Source: Tissierellia bacterium
Lineage (GTDB): Bacteria; Bacillota; Clostridia; Tissierellales; Dethiosulfatibacteraceae
NCBI GenBank assembly: GCA_007116605.1
Contig: SKID01000201.1
Span: forward strand, 1-6,075
Reading direction: 5' to 3'
Length of the DNA: 6,075 bases
Shown: positions 1 through 6,075 of the stretch, one piece after another
Layout: each line of letters opens with the position of its first letter
Position numbering within the stretch: the stretch's first letter is position 1
The notes under the pieces: model-generated
Seen by the model: the letters and a program-made list of their open reading frames with translations, nothing else
What the model was told of the DNA's origin: nothing
The model's database searches: none
Made by a program: the position numbers and the translations under genes

Positions 1-2225
1 AGGCGGGTATTGGGAAGACCAATTTAGTAGAGCAACTATCATCAAGTTTGCCCTCAGATGTGATGACTCTAAAAATGCAATGCTACCAACTGGAACAAAA
101 TTATTATTATGAGTCTTTAAGAACGGTTATTGAGCAAATTGGACATAAGATTAGAATAGAAAATATTCCGGTGCCAACCAATATTCTTTCTCCCATTGCT
201 TCATTGTTTCCATCTTTCCAACAGGATGAAAAACTGGAGATGTTTTATGGAGAGGACACTAATTATACCATTATAGAGAAATCAGTTATTGCGTTATTTC
301 ATGTTTTAAGCAGAAATCAAAAAACGATCTTGCTGATTGAAGATATTCACTGGATAGATAAAATGAGTTTTCAAGTTATTAGGGCTCTGCTATGTCAAGA
401 AAATATGAATATTTTTATTGCAATGACTTGCCGATATGGTGTGAAAGAACCTGTTTCTCATTTAATCTACCATCTTCAGTCTAGAAACTCTTTAGAGACG
501 ATAGAATTAAAGAGATTTACAAAAAAACAGACAGGTGATTTTATTGGACACTTTATGAAGATTGATGAAAAGCGAACTCAATACATCTATCAGCAAAGCG
601 AAGGCAATCCATTGTTTATCACCGAATATATTAACAATATTCAACAAAACAAAGATTTTGATCTTTTAAATTCTAAAGCAGGAGATGTTATAAGAAGTCG
701 TATTATTAATATCCCTCATGAAGTCATTAGAATTTTAGAACTCTGTGCAATTTTCTTAGATACAATACAGATAGATCCGTTATTGACTATAACAGGTAAG
801 AGCAAATTAGATTTGATGGAACTATTAGATGATTTAGTTTCGAGAAGATTGCTTATAGAAAGTTACACGCCAACTGATGAACTTCATTTGGTATTTTCAC
901 ATAATAAAATTAAAGAATATGTTGTTGCAGAAATGTCAAAAGCAAAAAAACTTCTGATCCATAAACGGTTTGCAGAATATTATGAAAACCAATTACGGCA
1001 AAACAGCCACGACAGCGAACTTTATCCAAGAATATCTTATCATTATCAGCAAGCAAGAAACAGAACTAAATATTTTGAATACCGACTTAAGCGTTTTTCA
1101 GGTTTAGTAAAGACGAATCATGAAATGTTTCCAGAAATTGATGCAATAGGCAACCGAAAAACAACGGCTGTCTACTTAGATAAAGATGATCTTGAGAACG
1201 AGTTAGAACTTATACAGCAAGAGTACGAAGTTGTTAAAAGCTCAGTCAATCAATCAGAATTTAAAGAAATTGAACTCGTTTATTTGTTTACATTAGGTAG
1301 ACTACAAGTGGATGTGGGTAAACACGAGATTGGGAAACAACTAATTGAAAAAACCATTCAATTAGCAGAAGAATTACACAATCAAGAGTTTAGCATAAAA
1401 GGCTTATTTAAATTGGTTCACTTAGGTATTAATGCCTATCAACTGGAAGAGATGGCATCAGCATTAAATGCTATTGAAAAGAAATTAAGCTTGATTGACA
1501 ATGAAGGGATTTATGGCAAATATTTAAGATTAAAAGGATATTACAATTTATTAATGGGTCACTACGATATGGGAGAAAGCTATCTTTTTCGTTCTATTGA
1601 TGTTTTTGTAAATGCAATAAATAGACAAAATTATGTGTTAAGTGAAGCAGCAGCTTATTTATATCTTGGGGAAAGCCTAAGATTACAACAACGATTTGCA
1701 GAGGCTATAGAAAAATATGACCAAGCATACGCCATTTGTGAAGATAGAGCTCTGTACTCAGGTATGGCTTACATTCTAGCAAACAAAGGCCGTGTCTATT
1801 ATGAAATGAATCAAATTGAAAATGCGTACGAAACTTTGGTGAATTCAAAACTTTACTATGATAAAATAATTTTTATGTGGGGCAGATATTTGCCAGATGC
1901 TTTCTTAGCTATGATATATGCACGTTTCAACAATGAAAACCAATCCTGGGTTCATTTTAAAAGTGCCCTTGATAAAACTCACCAAATGGTTAATGCCTAT
2001 GATAAAGGTGTGATGTGTCGTGTGAAAGCTGAAAGTTTATTTTTAACGGATCAGTTTAAATCAAAAGCACTATTTATTGAATTAATCAATCAAGACTATT
2101 CTATCTGCTGTAGAGGACAATATCAATGCTTTGAACTATCAGCACTAAAGCATGAAAAAGAAAAGTTGTCTGAGTTACTACAAATAAACTCTGTCCAGCA
2201 GTGGTTTAACCTAGAGTCCTGTTAA
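1..2225 (+). CDS. AAA/STAND-type ATPase with TPR-like repeats, probable transcriptional regulator (5'-partial)
   Basis: The reading frame is open from base 3 to the TAA at 2223-2225 and gives 740 residues, but the gene starts before the window. The first codons encode AGIGKT, the end of a Walker A loop, and the leading 'ag' fits a preceding Glu codon (GEAGIGKT), so the TTG at 48 is not the start. Walker B is LLIEDIHWID at 330-359, followed by a CRYG segment near 430 and the EGNPLFITEY motif at 600-629. These are typical of the AAA_16/STAND ATPase module of LuxR-LAL and SARP/BTAD activators. The C-terminal half is helical; two adjacent segments at about 1647-1748 and 1767-1868 fit the TPR pattern (small residues at positions 8 and 20). 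No HTH is visible at the C-terminus, so any DNA-binding domain must be N-terminal and outside the window. A regulator role, possibly for the xdh-like operon downstream, is inference; a signalling ATPase without DNA binding is possible. No frameshift is seen. Confidence 0.8.
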   Translation, partial: AGIGKTNLVEQLSSSLPSDVMTLKMQCYQLEQNYYYESLRTVIEQIGHKIRIENIPVPTNILSPIASLFPSFQQDEKLEMFYGEDTNYTIIEKSVIALFHVLSRNQKTILLIEDIHWIDKMSFQVIRALLCQENMNIFIAMTCRYGVKEPVSHLIYHLQSRNSLETIELKRFTKKQTGDFIGHFMKIDEKRTQYIYQQSEGNPLFITEYINNIQQNKDFDLLNSKAGDVIRSRIINIPHEVIRILELCAIFLDTIQIDPLLTITGKSKLDLMELLDDLVSRRLLIESYTPTDELHLVFSHNKIKEYVVAEMSKAKKLLIHKRFAEYYENQLRQNSHDSELYPRISYHYQQARNRTKYFEYRLKRFSGLVKTNHEMFPEIDAIGNRKTTAVYLDKDDLENELELIQQEYEVVKSSVNQSEFKEIELVYLFTLGRLQVDVGKHEIGKQLIEKTIQLAEELHNQEFSIKGLFKLVHLGINAYQLEEMASALNAIEKKLSLIDNEGIYGKYLRLKGYYNLLMGHYDMGESYLFRSIDVFVNAINRQNYVLSEAAAYLYLGESLRLQQRFAEAIEKYDQAYAICEDRALYSGMAYILANKGRVYYEMNQIENAYETLVNSKLYYDKIIFMWGRYLPDAFLAMIYARFNNENQSWVHFKSALDKTHQMVNAYDKGVMCRVKAESLFLTDQFKSKALFIELINQDYSICCRGQYQCFELSALKHEKEKLSELLQINSVQQWFNLESC

Positions 2226-2281
2226 ATCACTGCGGCTGATTGGATTCTTGCTTTCATTTACCTCAGTTAAATACAAGCTTT

Positions 2282-2312
2282 AAGTCAAAACTAGGTGTTT
2301 TGACTTTTTTTT
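2282..2312 (+). terminator. intrinsic terminator after the ATPase/TPR gene
   Basis: The arms AAGTCAAAAC (2282-2291) and GTTTTGACTT (2297-2306) form a perfect 10-bp stem with a 5-nt loop. An eight-T run at 2305-2312 follows, with its first two Ts shared with the stem. It lies 57 nt after the stop of the upstream gene and should end that transcript, separating it from the molybdenum hydroxylase operon. The stem is AT-rich, so it may leak. I saw no competing antiterminator pairing upstream, so a conditional attenuator is less likely than a plain terminator. Confidence 0.85.
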
Positions 2313-2339
2313 GACGCTGATGATTTACAATGCTAATAA
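2300..2339 (+). promoter_or_regulatory. candidate promoter of the molybdenum hydroxylase operon
   Basis: Two overlapping readings are possible. (A) -35 TTGACG (2311-2316), a 17-bp spacer, and TAATAA (2334-2339) preceded by TGc (2331-2333), an extended -10 arrangement. The -35 matches 5 of 6 consensus bases but the -10 only 3 of 6. (B) -10 TACAAT (2326-2331), 5 of 6, with no good -35 at normal spacing; TTGACT at 2300-2305 is 20 bp away. Either start would give a leader of only about 13-22 nt before the ATG at 2360. The elements touch or overlap the terminator, which makes an independent promoter here necessary unless there is readthrough. The assignment rests on pattern matching only. Confidence 0.4.
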
Positions 2340-2347
2340 CAAATAGT

Positions 2348-2354
2348 AGAGGTG
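2348..2354 (+). promoter_or_regulatory. ribosome binding site that fixes the start of the Fe-S subunit gene
   Basis: AGAGGTG lies 5 nt before the ATG at 2360. An upstream in-frame ATG at 2330 would add ten residues (MLITNSRGVN) unlike the family N-terminus. It would also sit within the candidate promoter without a Shine-Dalgarno site, so 2360 is preferred. Confidence 0.8.
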
Positions 2355-2359
2355 TAAAT

Positions 2360-2830
2360 ATGTCAATAAAAGCAATCATAAATGGTAAAGAGACTATCAT
2401 TGAAGGTCGACTCAATAGACGACTCATTGATTTTTTAAGAAACGATTTAGAATTGACAAGTGTAAAAGAAGGCTGTGGAGAAGGTGAATGTGGTGCGTGT
2501 ACAGTGTTATTAAATGGAGCAGCAGTAGCATCATGTACAGTATTATTAGGACAAATAGCAGATAGTGAAATCGTGACTGTTGAAGGATTAGCTCAGACAG
2601 AAGATTTTGATAAAATCAAAAATGCCTTTAGCTCTGAAGGTGCAGTGCAATGCGGCTATTGCACACCAGGCATGATTATGTCAACGCAAGGATTATTAAA
2701 CAAGAATCATAAACCCGATGAAAACGATATTAAAAAAGCATTAGAAGGAAATTTATGTCGTTGTACAGGCTATAATAAAATTGAGCAGGCCGTTTTAAAA
2801 CTTGTACAGGAGGACACCCATGTTGAATAA
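2360..2830 (+). CDS. xdhC: xanthine dehydrogenase family, [2Fe-2S] iron-sulfur subunit
   Basis: This 156-residue protein is the small electron-transfer subunit of a molybdenum hydroxylase (xanthine dehydrogenase / CO dehydrogenase small-subunit family, usually about 150-170 aa). The N-terminal plant-ferredoxin-like domain (about 1-75) carries the first [2Fe-2S] cluster at C39, C44, C47 and C59, in a GCGEGECGACTV context. The C-terminal four-helix domain carries the second cluster at C98, C101, C133 and C135 (QCGYCTPGM and LCRCTGY). All eight ligands are present, so it should be functional. It passes electrons from the Mo centre to FAD in the cytoplasm; no signal peptide is seen. It is first in a three-gene operon, and its last 11 nt overlap the FAD-subunit gene. 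The symbol follows E. coli usage, in which xdhC is the Fe-S subunit; in other bacteria the same name is used for a maturation factor. The family is certain; the enzyme's substrate is not. Confidence 0.93.
   Translation: MSIKAIINGKETIIEGRLNRRLIDFLRNDLELTSVKEGCGEGECGACTVLLNGAAVASCTVLLGQIADSEIVTVEGLAQTEDFDKIKNAFSSEGAVQCGYCTPGMIMSTQGLLNKNHKPDENDIKKALEGNLCRCTGYNKIEQAVLKLVQEDTHVE
2808..2813 (+). promoter_or_regulatory. ribosome binding site that fixes the start of the FAD subunit gene
   Basis: A perfect AGGAGG lies 6 nt before the ATG at 2820, inside the end of the Fe-S subunit gene. This selects 2820 over the in-frame TTG at 2802, which lies upstream of the site and would add six residues (MYRRTP) not expected in the family. 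Confidence 0.85.
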
Positions 2831-3707
2831 ACAATTTTATTCTCCCAAAAGCATAGAAGAATTAGCAAAATTACTTGCCTATAAACACATGGCTAAAGAT
2901 GTTTTTTTTGTTGCTGGAGGTACAGATTTTGCAGTAACAGCAAAGAAAAATCACAAAATGGATTATATTGCCATTGATTTGACAAAAATTGAAGAGATGA
3001 AATCAATACAATTAGTAGACAAATATCTAGAAATAGGTGCGTGTGTGACTTTGACGGAACTAATGCATTCAGCATTAGTTCAGACCTATGTTCCGGGATT
3101 AGCACAGGCGGCTTCGAAAATTGGTTCTGTCCAAATAAGAAATAGGGGAACAATTGGTGGGAACATAGCTAATGCAGCACAATGCGCAGATACATTGCCC
3201 GTCTTATTTTCTACAGAAAGCTATCTAGTTTTGTATAACCAATATCAAGGAACGAGAGAGTTATGGACTGAAGATTTTGTTGTTGGATTTGGTCATACCA
3301 ACATTCAGGATGATGAAGTACTCTACAAAATCAGAGTACCCATCGAAACATCAAGGTTTGATGCTTTTTCAAAAGTAGGCTCCAGAAAAACGGTGACAAT
3401 TTCTAAAATGAATTTTGGAATGTCAATACAAATAGAAAAAGATATCATCAAAAAAAGCCGAATTTATATTGGTTCAATTGGACCAAAGCCGGTATCTGCA
3501 AAAGAAATGGAAGCATTTTTGGTAGATAAAAAATGGGATGACAGTTTGTTGGAGAAATTATATATATTAGGTGCTCAAAAAATAGAATCAACAATACCGA
3601 CGCGACCTTCCAAACATTACAAAAAAGTAGCGATAAAAGGTGTCATTGCAGAAGCTTTTAATCAAATAACAGATCAGATGGAGGTGGGTCATGAGTCGTC
3701 AGTATAA
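2820..3707 (+). CDS. xdhB: xanthine dehydrogenase family, FAD-binding subunit
   Basis: This 295-residue protein matches the FAD-binding medium subunit of molybdenum hydroxylases (CoxM/XdhB type, usually about 280-300 aa). The first FAD-contacting motif is VAGGTDF (residues 31-37). The second is TIGGNIANAAQCADTLPVL (111-129), matching the family TIGGN...D.LPVL loop. The C-terminal CO-dehydrogenase flavoprotein domain follows (from about 180), ending with a TRPSKHYKK segment (261-269). It takes electrons from the [2Fe-2S] subunit and reduces NAD+ or another acceptor; which one cannot be read from sequence. There are only two cysteines (C75, C122), so it has no extra [4Fe-4S] insertion of the 4-hydroxybenzoyl-CoA reductase kind. 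It overlaps the upstream gene by 11 nt and the downstream gene by 17 nt, which suggests translational coupling. No signal peptide is seen. The symbol follows E. coli naming. Confidence 0.92.
   Translation: MLNKQFYSPKSIEELAKLLAYKHMAKDVFFVAGGTDFAVTAKKNHKMDYIAIDLTKIEEMKSIQLVDKYLEIGACVTLTELMHSALVQTYVPGLAQAASKIGSVQIRNRGTIGGNIANAAQCADTLPVLFSTESYLVLYNQYQGTRELWTEDFVVGFGHTNIQDDEVLYKIRVPIETSRFDAFSKVGSRKTVTISKMNFGMSIQIEKDIIKKSRIYIGSIGPKPVSAKEMEAFLVDKKWDDSLLEKLYILGAQKIESTIPTRPSKHYKKVAIKGVIAEAFNQITDQMEVGHESSV
3680..3686 (+). promoter_or_regulatory. ribosome binding site of the molybdopterin subunit gene
   Basis: GGAGGTG lies just before the ATG at 3691 and within the 3' end of the FAD-subunit gene. It supports the start at 3691 and the 17-nt gene overlap. 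Confidence 0.85.
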
Positions 3708-5967
3708 ATACATCGGAAAATCTCTTTTAAGAGAAGATGTTAAGGATAAAATTGCAGGTCAGGCAAAATATGTAGAAGATATGCGTCGTCCAAATATGTT
3801 GATTGGAAAGTTATATACAAGTCAAAAAACTCACGCAATCGTGACAATTGATAAAACAGATGCTATGAAAATTCCTGGAGTAGTGGATGTTTTGACTTAT
3901 GAAGATGTGCCACAAAATCCTTATAATTCAAATCAATGGTTTCCAGGTGCAAAAACAGAAGAAGATGAGTATATTCTTCATCAAGAAGCAAGGCATGTTG
4001 GAGATCGTATCGCATTAATTATTGCAGAAAATCAAGAAGCAGCGGATAAAGGTTATCAAGCATTAACAGTGCACTACCACGAAAAACCCGTCGTTATAGG
4101 GATAGAAAACTCAAAGGAAAATCAAATTTTAGTCAATGGGAAAAACAATCTGATTTTTGAGAAAACCCTTCAATGTGGAGACGTGAGTAGTGCTTTTGAA
4201 AAGACGAACCTCATAGTGGAGACTAAGGGAACAACCCCCAAGATTCATCATAGTGCTATTGAAAACCATAGTTGTCTCACTGAAATTGATGCTTTTGGGA
4301 ATTTAATTGTGTGGAGTCCTTGTCAAGTGGTATTTCAAGTCCAACACATTGTAGCAAAAGCTATTGGTTGGCCTTACGATAAAATCCGTGTAGTAAAAAC
4401 AATTATTGGAGGATCTTTTGGTGGTAAAGGGATTCCGGTATTAGAACCATTATGTGCCTATGCAACAATTAAAACAGGCCGACCTGTTCAAATTGTTATG
4501 GATCGCAAAGATTCTATAGCATCAACACGGATGAGAAATGCCACTCATCAAGTGATAAAGACAGCAGTGAACAATGAGGGTAAAATTGTGGCACGTGACA
4601 TTATAGCTGAGTTTGATGGTGGCTCCTACATTACAAATGGAGCAGCTATTGCCATGGCTTTTGGGAAAAAGGCTTTTAGACTGTATAAAATTGACAATCA
4701 AAGATATACTGGGAAAACATATTTTACCCATACCACTCCAGGAGGAGCGTGTAGAGGCTATGGTTCCCCTCAGTTGCATGCAATAAGTGAAATTAACATA
4801 GATCAGATAGCCGATTCATTAGGTATGGATCCTGTAGAATTTAGGCTGCTTAATGCAGTAGATCCAAAGCCTTTTGAGTTAGGCTCTAAAGATGATATAG
4901 GAATGCCTGGAATCGGCAATGCACGCCTAAAAGACTGCTTAATTAAGGGACGAGAAGCTTTTGGATGGGACAGGAAAAGAAAGATAGCTAAAGAAAAAAA
5001 CACAGAAAGATATGCTTATGGTGTCGGTGTTGCTGCTGGTGTTCACGGGAACGGATATCATGGTGGTTTTCCCGATTTTACTAATGTGACAGTTCAAGTT
5101 ATGCCAGATAACAGAGTCTCCATAAAAATTGGCATTCATGACTTAGGTTGTGGTACTGTGATGACTATGCAACAAATTGCTGCAGAAGTATTAGATTTGG
5201 ATCCTCAGTCAATACATGTTCCTGAAGCGGACACATTTATTTCTCCTTATGATTCTGCAGGAACACAAGCAAGCCGTGTAACCTTTGTCAATGGAGGAGC
5301 AGTAAAAGAGGCTTGTGAAATACTCGTTTCAAAAATGAAAGAATCTTATTGCCTCATTAATGATTGTGATAATGAAGAAGTTTCCATCTCTCAGGGAGTG
5401 ATTTCTAAACAGGGCTATCCATCCATGGCTATAGGTGATTTAGCTGTTGAAACAGAGTTAAAACTAGAAAAAAATCTAAAAATTGATTTAGAATACCAAT
5501 CAAAAGGCAATCCGGCAGTGTATGCAGTGACATTTACATCTGTACAAGTAGACAAATATACAGGGTTAGTAGAGGTTTTAGATATGTTGTGTGTACAAGA
5601 TGTGGGTCAAACGATCAATCAAACATTAGCAGAAGGGCAAGTGCAGGGAGGTGCACAAATGAGTATTGGTATGGCTTTGTGCGAAGAAGTCATATATGAT
5701 GATAAAGGAAACTTAAAAACAGAGAATTTCTCAAAATATCATTTGATTAATGCACCTTCAATGCCTAAAATAGAAACCTTGTTTATCGAGGAAGGTGAGC
5801 CTTTAGGTCCCTTTGGTGCAAAAAGTGTAGGTGAAATTGCAGCAGTTACACCAGCACCAGCCATTATGAATGCCATTAATCATGCTTTGGGCACATCGAT
5901 AACTGATTACCCAGCAACGCCAGAAAGGATCATAGCAGCAATTGTAGCTTTGGATGCAAATAACTAA
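3691..5967 (+). CDS. xdhA: xanthine dehydrogenase family, molybdopterin-binding catalytic subunit
   Basis: This 758-residue protein is the large catalytic subunit that binds the molybdopterin cofactor (family usually about 750-780 aa). The N-terminal hammerhead domain (about 18-130) opens with KDKIAGQAKYVEDM. Mo-cofactor loops follow: IIGGSFGGKG (238-247), PGGACRGYGSPQ (350-361), DSAGTQASR (521-529) and AEGQVQGGAQ (647-656). The C-terminal GPFGAKSVGE (706-715) ends in E715, aligned with the catalytic base Glu of the family (Glu1261 in bovine enzyme). It hydroxylates a carbon next to nitrogen in a heterocycle or oxidises an aldehyde, using water as the oxygen source. From memory, the layout resembles E. 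coli XdhA more than animal xanthine oxidase. Unusual points: C487 stands where the family commonly has Gln (GQG becomes GCG), and G247 and A323 stand where bovine enzyme has substrate-binding Glu802 and Arg880. The substrate is thus uncertain: purine, nicotinate-like or another heterocycle. It is the last gene of the operon, ending 29 nt before the terminator hairpin. No export signal is seen, so it is probably cytoplasmic. Confidence 0.92.
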   Translation: MSRQYKYIGKSLLREDVKDKIAGQAKYVEDMRRPNMLIGKLYTSQKTHAIVTIDKTDAMKIPGVVDVLTYEDVPQNPYNSNQWFPGAKTEEDEYILHQEARHVGDRIALIIAENQEAADKGYQALTVHYHEKPVVIGIENSKENQILVNGKNNLIFEKTLQCGDVSSAFEKTNLIVETKGTTPKIHHSAIENHSCLTEIDAFGNLIVWSPCQVVFQVQHIVAKAIGWPYDKIRVVKTIIGGSFGGKGIPVLEPLCAYATIKTGRPVQIVMDRKDSIASTRMRNATHQVIKTAVNNEGKIVARDIIAEFDGGSYITNGAAIAMAFGKKAFRLYKIDNQRYTGKTYFTHTTPGGACRGYGSPQLHAISEINIDQIADSLGMDPVEFRLLNAVDPKPFELGSKDDIGMPGIGNARLKDCLIKGREAFGWDRKRKIAKEKNTERYAYGVGVAAGVHGNGYHGGFPDFTNVTVQVMPDNRVSIKIGIHDLGCGTVMTMQQIAAEVLDLDPQSIHVPEADTFISPYDSAGTQASRVTFVNGGAVKEACEILVSKMKESYCLINDCDNEEVSISQGVISKQGYPSMAIGDLAVETELKLEKNLKIDLEYQSKGNPAVYAVTFTSVQVDKYTGLVEVLDMLCVQDVGQTINQTLAEGQVQGGAQMSIGMALCEEVIYDDKGNLKTENFSKYHLINAPSMPKIETLFIEEGEPLGPFGAKSVGEIAAVTPAPAIMNAINHALGTSITDYPATPERIIAAIVALDANN

Positions 5968-5996
5968 ACAGATATAATGAGAATATAAATACAATT

Positions 5997-6039
5997 AATA
6001 CAACAAAAATCGGTCTTAATGATCGATTTTTGTTGTATT
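5997..6039 (+). terminator. operon-end terminator hairpin, possibly bidirectional
   Basis: Arms 5997-6015 and 6021-6039 pair over 19 bp with one G-U pair and a TTAAT loop. The left arm contains an A5 run and the right arm a T5 run. The inner stem (ATCGGTC with GATCGAT) is therefore followed by TTTTGTTGT on the + strand and an equivalent T-rich stretch on the - strand. This is the form of a bidirectional intrinsic terminator. It starts 30 nt after the stop of the molybdopterin-subunit gene. Confidence 0.8.
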
Positions 6040-6075
6040 GCAAATTTTAGACTATGTCAATAGGATGATATTTAA

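Noticed and set aside
48..50. TTG as the start of the first gene
   Set aside because: The frame is open back to base 3 and encodes AGIGKT, the Walker A motif, so the true start is upstream of the window.
2221..2274. Direct repeat GTTAAAT (2221-2227 and 2266-2272) and short inverted repeat AATCA/TGATT (2225-2241) as operators
   Set aside because: Seven- and five-base matches in AT-rich DNA are expected by chance, and the first copy overlaps the stop codon. Without conservation in relatives this cannot be called a binding site.
2330..2332. Upstream in-frame ATG for the Fe-S subunit
   Set aside because: It has no ribosome binding site, overlaps promoter-like bases and adds non-family residues. 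The ATG at 2360 has AGAGGTG at good spacing.
2226..2359. Riboswitch (purine or Mo-cofactor) in the operon leader
   Set aside because: The gap holds only one simple hairpin with no conserved multi-stem aptamer that I recognise, and the likely leader after the promoter is under 25 nt.
2893..3153. 86-codon open frame on the - strand within the FAD-subunit gene
   Set aside because: It lies antisense to a gene with clear conserved FAD motifs, and its translation shows no recognisable domain; it is a chance open frame.
4522..5139. Three short - strand open frames within the molybdopterin-subunit gene
   Set aside because: They are antisense to conserved catalytic coding sequence, overlap each other and show no family features.
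5803..5994. 63-codon - strand open frame at the end of the operon
   Set aside because: It is antisense to the catalytic GPFGAKSVGE region. Its Cys- and Tyr-rich translation is an artefact of the opposite strand.
6032..6060. Reverse-strand promoter-like TTGACA-17-TACAAC
   Set aside because: It would transcribe straight into the terminator hairpin, its -10 lies in the hairpin arm, and no - strand gene follows; probably chance.

Overview
The window is AT-rich and has strong purine-rich Shine-Dalgarno sites a few bases before ATG starts. All four genes end in TAA and overlap or sit closely on one strand. This suggests a low-GC Gram-positive bacterium (Bacillota: a Lactobacillales-like or clostridial lineage); the sequence alone does not settle genus or species. 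There are four protein genes, all on the + strand, and no RNA gene, mobile element, CRISPR array or tandem repeat that I can support.

Region 1 (1-2225) is the 3' part of a large gene for a STAND/AAA-type ATPase followed by TPR-like helical repeats. The window begins inside its Walker A loop, so the N-terminal part, where a DNA-binding domain would be expected, is missing. It resembles the ATPase-TPR portion of large signal-responsive transcriptional activators (SARP/BTAD or LuxR-LAL type).

Region 2 (2226-2359) is a 134-bp gap. It holds a clear intrinsic terminator (2282-2312) for the upstream gene. Directly after and partly overlapping the terminator are promoter-like elements for the next operon, leaving at most a very short leader with no room for a riboswitch.

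Region 3 (2360-5967) is a three-gene operon for a molybdenum hydroxylase of the xanthine dehydrogenase family, in the order iron-sulfur subunit (156 aa), FAD subunit (295 aa), molybdopterin subunit (758 aa). The genes overlap by 11 and 17 nt, each with its ribosome binding site inside the preceding gene, so they are probably translationally coupled. All eight cluster-binding cysteines, the FAD-binding glycine motifs, the Mo-cofactor loops and the catalytic glutamate are present, so the enzyme looks intact. The substrate is hydroxylated at the Mo centre, electrons pass through two [2Fe-2S] clusters to FAD, and then to NAD+ or another acceptor. Purine (xanthine/hypoxanthine) oxidation is the default guess, but the classical xanthine-contacting Glu and Arg of animal-type enzymes are not conserved, so the substrate is open.

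Region 4 (5968-6075) contains a long perfect hairpin (5997-6039) that should terminate the operon, then about 36 bp with nothing recognisable.

Overall this is a fairly ordinary catabolic molybdoenzyme operon next to a possible dedicated regulator. I found no evidence for a wholly new system; the points worth checking are the regulator link, the packed terminator/promoter, and the unusual active-site residues.
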